Of a stretch of 64,000 nucleotides of DNA, positions 45,737 to 56,125 are shown in pieces. The notes under the pieces were generated by a model that saw only the letters and a list, made by a program, of their open reading frames with translations, was not told the DNA's origin and did not search any database. The stretch covers positions 119,698,886 through 119,762,885 of the forward strand of contig CM040126.1 of the NCBI GenBank assembly GCA_022559845.1, in the 5' to 3' direction. Position 1 is the stretch's first letter. Each line of letters begins with the position of its first letter. This stretch comes from Amorphophallus konjac. Taxonomy: Eukaryota > Streptophyta > Magnoliopsida > Alismatales > Araceae. The position numbers and the translations under genes were made by a program.

Positions 45737-47824
45737 TGACGCGGGACGGGGACCGACACGGACTAAGACTCACAAAAGACTCTAACTCAGGCCAGCAGTA
45801 GCACGCTCAAGGGTCGCCAAGTGGCTGACCACCGTGATATCCCACAGAATGAGGGACGTCTCTCAACAGAAACTCCGACCTCGGCCGTCCCAAGGAGGGA
45901 AGCGCACGTGTCTAGGCGTATAGTCGACCTCCAAAGACAAGGGGAGTCGAGTCCTAGCTCGGTGCTCGACTAGTGCTAGGGATGGATGCTCTCACTCACG
46001 ATCCGCGGTGATGGCAAAAAGTGGCTAGACGCCTACCTTCTCTCACGCGGCATAATCAATCACATACTAAAAGAGCAAGCAAAAGGAGGGGAGTCGGAGC
46101 GCGTACCTCCACGCCTAGGCGTGGGGAAGGAACCCCGGCCGTGAACCAACAACCCCGATACACCAGAGATCAATAAAATACAACCCAATAGTGGCCCACT
46201 CCTCGCAGGGAGGTAAAAGGCTACAACCAATACGTTCGGGACTGCCGGACACGGGTTGACGGGCCGCACTCGGTGACGGGTTGGCCGCGAGGAGGTTCGG
46301 GTGCAACGCTGCCGAAACCGGTGTCGCGCGCGCCTGAGCGGAGGGGGTCTCACGGGCTGATACGATGCCCGTTTGAAGCACCGTCAGAGAGGACGCGTCG
46401 CTGACTGATGGAGGAACGCTCCGGCCAAAGGGGGCGCGCTGGATCCGCCGGTGGTGACCGTGGGCGCTGCTGAAAGTCAGATCAGGTTCTGTGGACACAG
46501 AACTGCGCACGCCGTCGGTAAAATCTGGAAATCGGCCTTCTGGTGCCCGAACAAGTCCGGGCCGGTTGGTGGTGACAGCTGATTGGCAGAGGTCGCCCTC
46601 GGCCAAATGGCGCTGGCAGACGACGCCGGTGCGAGCCGCAGGAGTCGTTGAAAGTCAGGACTGGTTCGCTGGGCGGACTGGGCAGACGCGCTGGCGCAAC
46701 CCCACGAGATCGACCGCCACGGACGGTGACGATGTCGAAACGCAACGCCGTCAGCGGCGTTGGAAAGTTAACTCGGAGATCCACGAACCCTGAAGAAACC
46801 AGTGCAAAAGACGCAGCGTGGAGGCCTGGGGAAAATTCGCAATCAGGGCCTCCCCGCTGGGCGAGCAGAGAAAGTGGTGCTGGCGCAGGTCGGCGGAGAA
46901 AATCGGTACGGGCAGTGCCGATCCCCGATTGATGCAAAACCGGCGCCGACGCGAAGCTGATCCGCAGACGTATCTCCAGAAAATAGATCGTGGCAAAACT
47001 CGTCCAAGAAGGGGGCGCGAGCTCTGCTACAAGTCGGGGCAGAAATCTGGAATCACGCACACGAACCGTTGAGGAAGAAGATGAGGATAAGAGGGAACCC
47101 CGGAGTCCACCGAGGGCTGAGGCGTCACACCCCGCCGTTCTCCCGTCGCAGGAGCAGAAAGAGAGAGAGAGAGAAGGGCGCAAAAAGCTTTGCACAATAC
47201 TCACTTGTATTCAAATTCATCTGTAAACTGTAATCGGTACAAGGTGAGAACTACTTATAGGGGATGGGAAAACCCTAATCTAACTAGAAGGGAGGGGTGC
47301 GCCCAGCTCCAAGGAGAGAAAGGCGGCCCAAATTTCAGCAAGCTTAGAAAATAGGAAAGGAATCTAAGTGGGATAAGGAAGGGGTGGAGTTGGGGAAAGG
47401 AGGAGAGGGGGAAAGGGGAAGGGAGAGGGGAGCGCCCCCCACCTTCCCTAGTAGAACTAGGAAGGGGGGGGGGGCGGCTGCCTCCTCCTCCTCTAGCTGG
47501 GGAGGGGGCCGCCCCCTAACCCTAATGGGCCCTTTTTTTGTGGGCTTCAAACCCCAATAAGCCCCTGACCCCATAACACGATCCATTACCCCACAAAGCA
47601 ACCCAATTGGCCACTATATGGCCCAATAAGTGCCTAAACAAGAAGATGTCCATGCAGGGACCAAAAGACAAGGCCCACAAGGCCTGAGCAAGTCCAGACT
47701 GAGGCCCAACATGGCCTAAACATGATGATGAAAAGATAACTAGAAGGTGCCGCCGTCGCCGAGCCATAAGGAGGTAGCGGTGTGCCGGGTGCTCCGTCGA
47801 GGATAGCGCCGTGTGTCCTCACCA
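45737..47824 (-). repeat. 5' LTR of the chromovirus (right copy)
   Basis: It matches the left copy almost base for base (about 0.3 percent different). A minus-strand CTATAAGTAG at 47251-47260 is a candidate TATA box. It is followed on the plus strand by the duplicated AGAAA (47825-47829). Confidence 0.95.
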
Positions 47825-47829
47825 AGAAA

Positions 47830-48683
47830 GAGGGCTGCTACTGTAGCTCTGTGAACAGTGTTGCGTCCAGGAGTTCTTCATCCAAGAGGAAAGTTTTCAA
47901 GATCATTTGCAAGCCATTCAAGTGAAGATCAAGCTGAGGGGCAAGCTTCATCCAAAACAATCTTCATCCACTAAGGAGGAGCTTTAATTTGAAGTTTACA
48001 TTTTGTGTTTCTCATTACATTATTCTTCAAGCTTGAAGTGTGTGTTCTTGTAATATTCAAACACTTGTGTGTGTGGACCTACCTAGATCCGTGTTTGTGT
48101 GTGTGTGGTTCTTCTCTTCTTCACATTTCTGTGTGATTCGGTGCTTGTGCACCTTTGTGGGAGTTCCAAACTCACACGAGTGTGTGTGTGTTTTGATCTT
48201 GTAATTCTTTACAAGATAGTGTGTGAATCCTCACAATCTGTGAGGGGTGGACGTAGGTTGCCGTTGTTGCATCTGAACCACCTAAAAATCATGGTCTCTT
48301 ATGTGGTTTGTTCCTTATCTTCTACCTCCAATTCTGCTCTAGTTGTTAACATATTGCATCTGCTGATTCCTCCATTCAGATCTAGTTTTATTGATCACTC
48401 TCTAATAGATCTCTGGTATATCAAAAGTTTAGTTTGGACTGACAAGGTTAGTCTTGTCGGGAAGATAACACCTTGCGTGAGAGAATCTTCTGATTCCCAA
48501 ACTCCGCCTATTACCAAGTGCTATTTTAGTTGTGATTTTGATAAGATTGATTTTGCTCTGCATCAGTTCTAATTTGATAATTGCTATTTCATCATACAAA
48601 TTTTAAATTGGTTAAAGTTTCATTAAAATTAGTCATCACCCAATTCACTCCCCCTCTTGGGTGTCATTGATCGCGGGACTTCA
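47830..48683 (+). repeat. 5' LTR of Sirevirus 1, right piece
   Basis: It continues the LTR after the chromovirus. It shares with the Sirevirus 2 LTR the CACTTGTGTGTGTGGA/CACTCGTGTGTGTGGA segment, the GTGAGGGGTGGACGTAGGTTGC segment split over 48241-48260, and a TTGGGTG...GGGACTTCA end. Confidence 0.88.
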
Positions 48684-48685
48684 AT

Positions 48686-48697
48686 TGGTATCAGAGC
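48686..48697 (+). other. Primer-binding site of Sirevirus 1
   Basis: TGGTATCAGAGC lies two bases after the LTR end (ACTTCA) and is complementary to plant initiator Met tRNA. The setting is identical in Sirevirus 2. Confidence 0.92.
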
Positions 48698-48747
48698 TAA
48701 GGCTCTATTTCTTTCAGATCTAACGATCTAGAGTAAGATCCAGACTA

Positions 48748-50578
48748 ATGGCAAAAAAGGGTATGATGCCTGAGGGTCATTCCATCCATCGTCATACATA
48801 CTTCGATGGCTCGAATTACTCCTATTGGAAAAATAGAATGCACGTCTTTCTGAGAGCCCGGGAGTATGAGATCTGGAGGGTGGTGGACAAGGGACCATAT
48901 GAACTTTCCAAAAATGAAGATGAATGGTCCCCTGAGGATATTAAAAAATCTACTATAAATTTTAATGCTATGAACATTATGTAATGTGCTATACATCCTA
49001 ATGAGTTTTCTCGTGTATCCATGTACAGTTCAGCAAAGGAGATGTGGGACAAATTACAGCTTATCTATGAAGGAACCTCCGAGGTCCAGGAGACCAAGGC
49101 CAATCTACTCGTCAGAGACTACGAGCTATTCAAGATGAAACCTGGAGAATCTATCTCTAAAATGTTCGCAAGGTTAACTGAGATTACTAATGGTCTCAAG
49201 AGTCTCGGAAAAGAATACACCAACTCCGAGCTCGTGAGGAAGTGTTGAGATCTCTCCCATCCGTGAGGCACACTAGAGCTACTGTCATTGAAGATTCAAA
49301 GAATCTGTCCACACTCTCTCTAGATGAGCTCATAGGGTCGCTCATGACCTATGAGATAAACATCAAAAGAACGGATGGGGAGGAAACCAAGAAGAAGAAA
49401 ACGGTGGCACTGAGAGCCCACCAATCTGATGATGATTCCCAAGAAAAGGAATCCAACGAAGGGAGTAATGAAGAAGAAGACCTCGCCATGCTGACCCGTC
49501 TAGTGAAGAAATTTTTGAGAAGAAAGAATAACTTCCAAGGAAACTTTAGAAAAGGGCTAAGAAAGCATGTTCAAACCAAGGGCGAGCCAAGCAGGCCCAA
49601 CAACGCCATTTGCTATGAATGCAAGAAACCCGAACACATGAGAGGAGAGTGTCCAGATCTGAAGAAGAAGTTCAAGATGGAAAATTTTAGGAAGCCAAAA
49701 GCAATGGTCGCTACATGGAATGACGAAGAGGATGAACCGTCCGACGAGGAGCTGCAAGAGCTAGTGGAGAGCTTGTGCCTTATGGCACACGAGAATGACG
49801 CAACAGAGATAAATTCTGATCCTGATTTTATTTCCAATGAATAATGAGAGTCAGAATATGCAAAGCTGTATGCAAAATATAGAAAAATCAGATCTGAAAA
49901 AAAACTTTCAAAAGGAAAATTGATGATGTATCACATGAGGATATTTTTGTTAAATTTGAGAAACTGGAACAAGAATGGTTTGAGTTAACAGAAGAAAAAG
50001 AAACTTTGCTTTAAATGATTTCAGATCTTGAAAAAGCCAAAGAGGAGCTATCATGTAAAATGTCTGAAATTGAGAAAGTTTGTGAAAAGCTCAAGAATGA
50101 AAAAGAAATTCTTACATCCTCCATTTCAGAAATTGAAAATAAAAATGTGAGCTTGAATAAAGAGATGACTGACTTGCAGTTCACTCTCTCTAGGTTTGTT
50201 AAAGGAAAACAAAACCTAGACAATGTGTTGGGAGTTAAAACTAACTTCCAGAAAGAAGGATTGGGGTACATACCCCAGAACAAGAAATCCTTTGAGCGCA
50301 AGATTACTACATCTTATGTGCATGAAAAAGGAAATGATTGTGCTTCATGTTCACACTCTAAGCCAGTACATGTTCAACCAAAACCACGCCAATTCCCAAG
50401 AAGGCCCTCAAATATCAATTGCTTTCATTGTGGTCGTTTTGGTGATGTTATTGATCATTATTGGTTTATACAAAACTCACATAGAAATCATGCTGCTTGG
50501 ATAAAGATATCATATGTGTAGAATTGGACTAACTTCAATGGACCCAAATTCGTTTGGGTACCAAAAACAATTGCATAA
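48748..50578 (+). pseudogene. gag: Sirevirus 1 gag, disrupted
   Basis: It starts M-A-K-K-G-M-M-P-E-G-H. A copia gag domain (UBN2/Retrotran_gag_2 type; Y-F-D-G-S-N-Y-S-Y-W-K near 48801, E-M-W-D-K-L near 49041) runs to the zinc knuckle C-Y-E-C-K-K-P-E-H-M-R-G-E-C at about 49612-49653, which keeps its CCHC ligands. A coiled coil follows at about 50015-50190, then a second knuckle C-F-H-C-G-R-F-G-D with His changed to Asp and the last Cys to Tyr. Breaks: TAA near 48981 (Gln in Sirevirus 2), a 1-base deletion near 49245, TAA-TGA at 49842-49847, frame loss near 49900, TAA near 50013 and TAG at 50519 (Gln in Sirevirus 2). The frame ends at TAA 50576-50578. Confidence 0.88.
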
Positions 50579-50596
50579 GAATGTTATTTCTTACAG
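50576..50596 (+). other. Sirevirus 1 gag-pol junction: in-frame TAA then CAG
   Basis: TAA at 50576-50578 is in frame with both the end of gag (W-V-P-K-T-I-A) and the protease. After a short pyrimidine-rich run, TTATTTCTTACAG ends at 50596, followed by the codons Ile-Cys-Leu-Glu-Ala. Confidence 0.65.
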
Positions 50597-53500
50597 ATAT
50601 GCCTTGAAGCCATGGGGAGCAAATGGTACTTGCATAGCGGCTGTTCAAGGCATATGACAGGGGACAAGAATGTGTTCTCTACACTGCAAGACAATGATGG
50701 AGGGTTAGTTGCTTTTGGAGGTAAAGACAAAGGTAAAATCATTGAGATTGACAACATAGGTAAGAATTCTAAAACCTTGATTGAAAATGTTCTTTTAGTG
50801 AAAGGCATGAATCACAACCTGTTAAGCATAAGCCAATTGTGCGACAAGGCCTTTAAAATTATTTTTGAAGAAACTCACTGCCTTGTCATGAATAAAATCT
50901 CTAATGAAATCAGATTCATTGGCAAAAGGAATAATAATGTCTATACTATTGATCTCGATGATGTTACCAGTGATGATGTGTGTTTGGTAGCAAATAACCA
51001 CGACAATGCATGGTTATGACATCGAAGACTAGGTCATGCTAGTTTGGAGTAATCTCCAAATTATTTAGACATGACTTGGTAAATAGATTGCCTAAATTAA
51101 AATTCGAAAGTGATAAGATCTATGAGGCCTGCACTAAGGGTAAGCAAACACGTATCGCTTTCAAAAATAAAAACATTGTTTCTATCGCTAGGCCTCTAGA
51201 ACTGCTGCACCTTGATCTTTTTGGTCCGACTAGGACATCCAACCTAGGAGGAAAATCTTATGGATTTGTAATTGTTGATGATTACTCCAGATTTACATGG
51301 GTATTATTTTTAGCCAATAAAAATGATGTCTTGATGGAGTTTTAAGTGTTTTATAGTAAAATCCAGAATGATAGGGGTTATCTCATCACCACAATTCAAA
51401 GTGATCATGGTGGTGAATTTGAGAACAATGAGTTCAACAGCTTCTGCCAAGAGCAGGGATACACACACAATTTCTCATCACCAAGGACGCCTCAACAAAA
51501 TAGAGTAGTGGAGAGGAAAAATAGAACCTTGATATACATGGCACGAACCATGTTAAGTGAGAACTCCGTACCTAAATACTTTTGGGCCAAGGAGGTAAGT
51601 ACAGCGTGTTACATCATCAACAGGGTAATGGTAAGGCCCATCTTGAAGAAAACTCCTTATGAGCTGTATAAGGGTAAGAAACCAAATGTTTCTCATCTTA
51701 AACCCTTTGGATGCCCATGTTTCATCTTGAACAATGGTAAGTCTAACCTATGTAAGTTTGATGAGAAAAGTGACAAAGGAATTTTCCTAGGTTATGCACT
51801 TAACTCTAGAGCTTATCGATTGTTTAATAAAAGGACTTTGATTGTTGAAGAAAGTCCTCATGTGATTTTTGATGAATCTGAGTTAAGACTAACCAATCAA
51901 TCTATTCCAATCTTTGATGCAGATGAAGATCCCAAACGTTCAATTGACGCTAAGGCCAAGGATGAACCAACTGAAGGGATACCCAGCAAGAGTGAAGAAG
52001 ATGAAGATCCTTCAATTGAAACACTTCAAGAACAACAAGTGCAACACCCTGACTTGCCTAGCTCTTCTACGTTCTTAAAAGATCATCCAGCTGAAAACAT
52101 AATCGGTAATCCTCAAGATGGGGTAAGAACTAGGTCTTCACTAAGGCAAGTAGAAGAAGAGGATTTGATAGCCTTAATCTCACAAAAAGAGCCTAAGGAT
52201 ATCCATGATGCTCTTCAAACTGAATTCTGGATTCAGGCTATGCATAAAGAGCTGCACCAGTTTGAAAGGAACAAAGTGTGGACTCTCATGCCGCGTCCTA
52301 AGAATCATCTCACAATTGGAACCCGTTGGGTTTTCAGAAACAAGCTAAATGATACGGGATTGGTTGTTAGGAACAAGACCCGGCTTGTAGCCAAAGGGTA
52401 TAGCCAGGAGATGGGTATTGATTTTGATGAGCCCTTTGCACCGGTTGCTAGACTAGAAGCAGTCCGGATTTTACTGTTCTATGCTTGCTCTTTGAACTTC
52501 AAACTATTTCAAATGGATGTTAAATCTGTATTTCTTAACGGTTACATCAAGGAGGATGTTTTTGTTGATCAACCTCCAGGTTTTGAAGATTCAAAGCATC
52601 TAAAGCATGTGTACAAGTTACAGAAGGCCTTATACGGGTTAAAGCAAGTACCAAGGGCATGGTATGAAAGGCTCACTTCATTTCTTATGAAAATAGTTTC
52701 AAAAGAGGTAAGGTTGACCAAACACTCTTTACGAGAAAATCAGATAAAGACATATTAGTAGTTCAAGTATATGTGGATGACATTATTTTTGGAGCCACTA
52801 ATAATGTCTTATGTGAAGAATTTGCAGGAATCATGCAAGGAGAATTTGAGATGAGCTTAATGGGTGAACTGAACTTCTTTCTTGGATTACAGGTGAAGCA
52901 AACACCCGAGGGCATTTTCATCAATCAAGCTAAGTACACACTGGAGCTGTTAAAGAAATTTGGGATGGATGAAGCGAAACCTTTGTCAACTCTGATGGCC
53001 ACAACCACGAAGTTAGACAAAGATGAAAATGGTAAAACAGTAGATCCCACACTGTTTCGAGGTATGATCGGATCACTACTGTATCTCACATCTTGCCGCC
53101 TTGACATTCAATTCAGTGTATGTCTATGTGCTCATTTTCAGTCATGTCCTAAAGAGTCTCATTTAATGGCTGTTAAACGCATTTTTCGATACTTAATTGG
53201 CACCATAGACTTTGGCTTGTGGTTTTCCATCAGTAGTTCAATTGATTTGATTGCATACACCGATGCGGATTATACTGGATGTATTGTAGATCGTAAAAGT
53301 ACTAGTGGGTACTGTCAGTTTCTTGGTGGGTGTCTAATTTCATGGGCCTCTAAGAAACAACATTCAGTAGCTCTCTCAACGGCCAAGGCTGAATATGTAG
53401 CCATCGGAAGTTGCGGAGCCCAAGTACTTTGGATCAAAAATCAATTGCTTGATTTGGATGTTGAAATGAAATGTGTGCCAATCTTGTGTGATAATACTAG

Positions 53501-53774
53501 TGCAGTCAGCTTGTCAAAAAATCCTGTTGAACATTCTAGGATAAAGCACATTGACATTCGACATCATTTTCTTAGAGATCATGTAGGAAAAGGGGTCTTT
53601 GAATTGAATTTTATTGACACACACAATCAACTAGCTGATATTTTCACAAAACCCCTAAACCAGGATCAATTTAGCAAAATAAGAAGAGAACTTGGGATGT
53701 GCAAAAGAGAGAGCATACATACTTGTGATAAGAATTGCACTTGTAGAAACACATATGCATCAAGGGTAGATTAA
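50579..53774 (+). pseudogene. pol: Sirevirus 1 pol (PR-INT-RT-RNase H), disrupted
   Basis: The protease motif reads W-Y-L-H-S-G-C-S-R-H-M-T-G-D: the catalytic Asp is His. GAG-pre-integrase and HHCC follow near 51020-51135, then the integrase core (L-H-L-D-L-F-G near 51207, S-D-H-G-G-E-F near 51400, Glu in V-V-E-R-K-N-R near 51510). RVT_2 begins near 52220, with YVDD near 52770. RNase H contains Y-T-D-A-D-Y-T-G-C near 53258. It ends at 53774 with a short Cys-containing tail. Breaks: TGA at about 51017 with a 1-base deletion just after, TAA near 51343 (Gln), and a frame change near 52690. Segments 51346-52758 and 52773-53774 remain long open frames. Confidence 0.92.
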
Positions 53775-54512
53775 CATGCATATTGTATATACTTACTTTT
53801 AATACATGTGTGTTCATATACACTCCTGCATGCTTGAATGTATTTATACATATAGCACTCCTTGAAAAATATTTCTAAGGCCAGATATTCCTTGGTTAAA
53901 TAAATGTGGACCCAGTGATGCCGGACCTAAGGCAACTTCTGAGGCGGAGTTAGAGAACTTTCCTCAAATCTCCATCTCTGCTTGTTCTCTCCACTTCTTG
54001 ATGTTGGTTCCAATCAGAAAGTCGGATGATGGTCCCCCTATATATATATAAAAAAGGGAAAAAGAATATAAAAGAAAATAAAATAATAAATACAAAACTG
54101 GGGATTTTTGGGGCCAGCGGTCGACCGCCGCTCCCGCACCGGTCGACCGGTGGTGACGAGCAGTCCGGCTGAACCATCAACTGAACCATTTTTTAAGGGG
54201 TTCTAAAACCCCATTCCCTTATTCCATCACCTCCACTCTTCCTCCAACACTTTTCCTCAACCCTAGAACCACATATCTCCACCTCCCAAGCCCCTAAACC
54301 TCATCATTCCTCCACCCGCACAAGATCCAGCGTGTTCGTCACAGTTTCAGGACGAACTCCGTTCGGCCGTTCGTGCATTCGTGGAGCTACTTCCTAGATT
54401 CCAGGTTGTGGAGAAGGCTATTGCAAGCCCTTGGAGTGTCTTTTGATCTATCTTCATCCCCCAGGACGAGAGTCATCTTTTCAAGAGTTTCCACTGGGTT
54501 TTCTAGTTCGGG
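53775..54512 (+). other. Sirevirus 1 region between pol and the env-like ORF
   Basis: It is mostly non-coding, with an A-rich run near 54050-54090. Two GGTCGACCG palindromes lie at 54118-54127 and 54139-54150, matching the pair at 61534-61565 in Sirevirus 2. A C-rich stretch near 54180-54340 aligns with the segment before the env-like ORF of Sirevirus 2. Confidence 0.6.
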
Positions 54513-54779
54513 ATGCCGGCTAGAGGAGCCGACATGGTTTGTGGTCATGATGTTGTTAAGGAAACTTTTCTTACTATGACCAGTTGTGATTACGTGCATG
54601 GTGTCAGCGACTTAATCATATTGAATGCAAATCATTTTCCACCATTGCAACGTATATTGCACCATATGTTTACCTCCCTCATATATCCAAAGAGTGGCAG
54701 TAGAAATGAAGTAACAGAAGTTCATAGGTTTCTATTTTACAATGTTATGAATGGGATTCAAGTCAACATGGGTCGCCTC
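54513..54779 (+). pseudogene. Sirevirus 1 env-like ORF, internally deleted and cut by Sirevirus 2
   Basis: It starts M-P-A-R-G-A. Relative to the Sirevirus 2 ORF, about 370 bp are missing after the first few codons. It resumes at D-M-V-C-G-H-D and continues C-D-Y-V-H-G-V-S-D-L ... H-H-M-F-T-S-L-I-Y-P-K ... V-N-M-G-R-L. There the 5' LTR of Sirevirus 2 begins at 54780; the GCCTC at 54775-54779 should be its target duplication. This domain is the plant transposon protein domain found in Sirevirus env-like ORFs; its function is unknown. Confidence 0.8.
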
Positions 54780-56061
54780 TGTTGAGTCTCCTTGAGTGAT
54801 TTTGATGATAACAAAACTCTGAGTGGAGGATTTATCTCGGCCCGTGTCTTAAGACTCTATATATGTGCTAATGGGGTTCAAGTTTATACCTATCAATTCT
54901 GCGAAAAACTCATAAGTTTTATTTGAATCATGTGTTTCAAATTGAGTTAACCTTGTTTAAATAAACCTCAAAGTTCATGATACAATCATTCACTTAAAAC
55001 CCTTGTTACCTTGATCAATTTCTCCGGGCTAACAACTCAGTTTTGCAGGTCAAGGCTATTCCGGTCGACCAGGACCATAGGCCGAGTCGACTAGTTTTTC
55101 CAGAGACGAAGGGTGGCAAGTTTTACAAGTTTCGGTCGACCTGGACCCCAGAACCGGTCGACCGGTTCTTCCAGAAACCAAAAACTCTGGAAGTTACAGG
55201 TTTCAGTCGACCGCCCCTGGAATTCCAGTCGACCAGAATTCCCGAAGCCCTCTTTTGTTGACTTTTGGTCCAAACTTGAAAAGAGGGAGTTTCTCCCAAT
55301 TGTTTAAACCCTTTGGTCTCAGTCTTGGAGTGAATTGTGGATCTGGTCTGGGGACTTGTCTCCTGACCTTTCAAGATCTATAAAAAATCTCTTTGGGGTC
55401 ATAAACCCTAAGGGCTTTTGAAGAAGAAGAAGGAGAGGCTATCAAGGAGAGGGTGTTGGTACTGTTCACGTGAACAGTGATCTGAGAGAAATTCTCCATC
55501 CAAGAGCTGAAGCTTTCAAGAGCAAATCTACATCCAAATGAAGTGAAGACCAAGCCAAGAGCAAGCTTCATTCAATACTATCTTCATCCACTAAGGGGAA
55601 GCCTGATCTATGTTTTCACTTCTTGTTTTTGTTCCTTACATTCATGTTTGAGCTTATTAGTGCTTCCCTTGTAATATTCAAGCACTCGTGTGTGTGGATC
55701 TAGATAGATCCGTGTGTGTGTGTGTGTGTACTTCATTGTCCATCATTGTTCTTTTGTGTCCGTGCTCTAGCACGTTCGTGGGAGTTCTATACTCCTCACG
55801 TGTGTGTGTGTGGTTGGTGTTCGTCTTGTAATCTTCTACAAGATAGTGTGTGAATCCTCACAGTGTGTGAGGGGTGGACGTAGGTTGCTGTTGTTGTAGC
55901 CGAACCACCTAAAAATCGCTGTCTATTGAATGGTTTGATCGATATCTTCTACCTCCATTCTCTTTAGCTTAGTTTTATATCGCATTATCCAGCTTTAGTT
56001 CATTAATTTTTAATACCCAATTCACCCCCCCTCTTGGGTGCCATTTAATCTCGGGACTTCA
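54780..56061 (+). repeat. 5' LTR of Sirevirus 2
   Basis: It is 1282 bp, from TGTTGAGTCTCC to GGGACTTCA. It contains six GTCGAC-centred motifs (55061-55235), the TATA box at 55379-55387, GTGTGTGT runs at 55715 and 55801, and a conserved GTGAGGGGTGGACGTAGG segment near 55866. Confidence 0.95.
55379..55387 (+). promoter_or_regulatory. TATA box of Sirevirus 2 5' LTR
   Basis: TATAAAAAA within CAAGATCTATAAAAAATC, conserved in position with the box at 38433 of Sirevirus 1. It lies about 150 bp downstream of the last GTCGAC motif. Confidence 0.6.
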
Positions 56062-56063
56062 AT

Positions 56064-56075
56064 TGGTATCAGAGC
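56064..56075 (+). other. Primer-binding site of Sirevirus 2
   Basis: TGGTATCAGAGC lies two bases after the LTR end and is complementary to plant initiator Met tRNA. Confidence 0.93.
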
Positions 56076-56125
56076 TAAGGCTCTTTCCTTCACAGATCTA
56101 ACGATCTAGAGTAAGATCCGGTTAA

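Larger units (their letters stand above)
38506..47824 (-). mobile_element. Ty3/gypsy chromovirus, very recent insertion
   Basis: It is 9.3 kb with LTRs of 2089 and 2088 bp (38506-40594 and 45737-47824) that differ at about six sites, all transitions, plus one base in a G run. The duplication AGAAA is at 38501-38505 and 47825-47829. On the minus strand: primer site, gag with CCHC knuckle, protease, reverse transcriptase, RNase H, integrase and a chromodomain. The chromodomain places it among chromoviruses; the clade was not resolved. It lies in the 5' LTR of Sirevirus 1. A frameshift near the start of RNase H breaks pol. Confidence 0.95.
37940..54779 (+). mobile_element. Ty1/copia Sirevirus 1, with two later insertions
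   Basis: The 5' LTR (37940-38505 plus 47830-48683, 1420 bp in all) is split by the chromovirus. A Met-tRNA primer site, gag, pol and the start of an env-like ORF follow. At 54779 the env-like ORF is cut by the 5' LTR of Sirevirus 2, so the rest and the 3' LTR lie past the window. It is related to Sirevirus 2 along its whole length. All ORFs are disrupted. Confidence 0.9.

Noticed and set aside
48099..48572. 157-codon frame
   Set aside because: It lies in the 5' LTR of Sirevirus 1 and has no counterpart frame in the Sirevirus 2 LTR.
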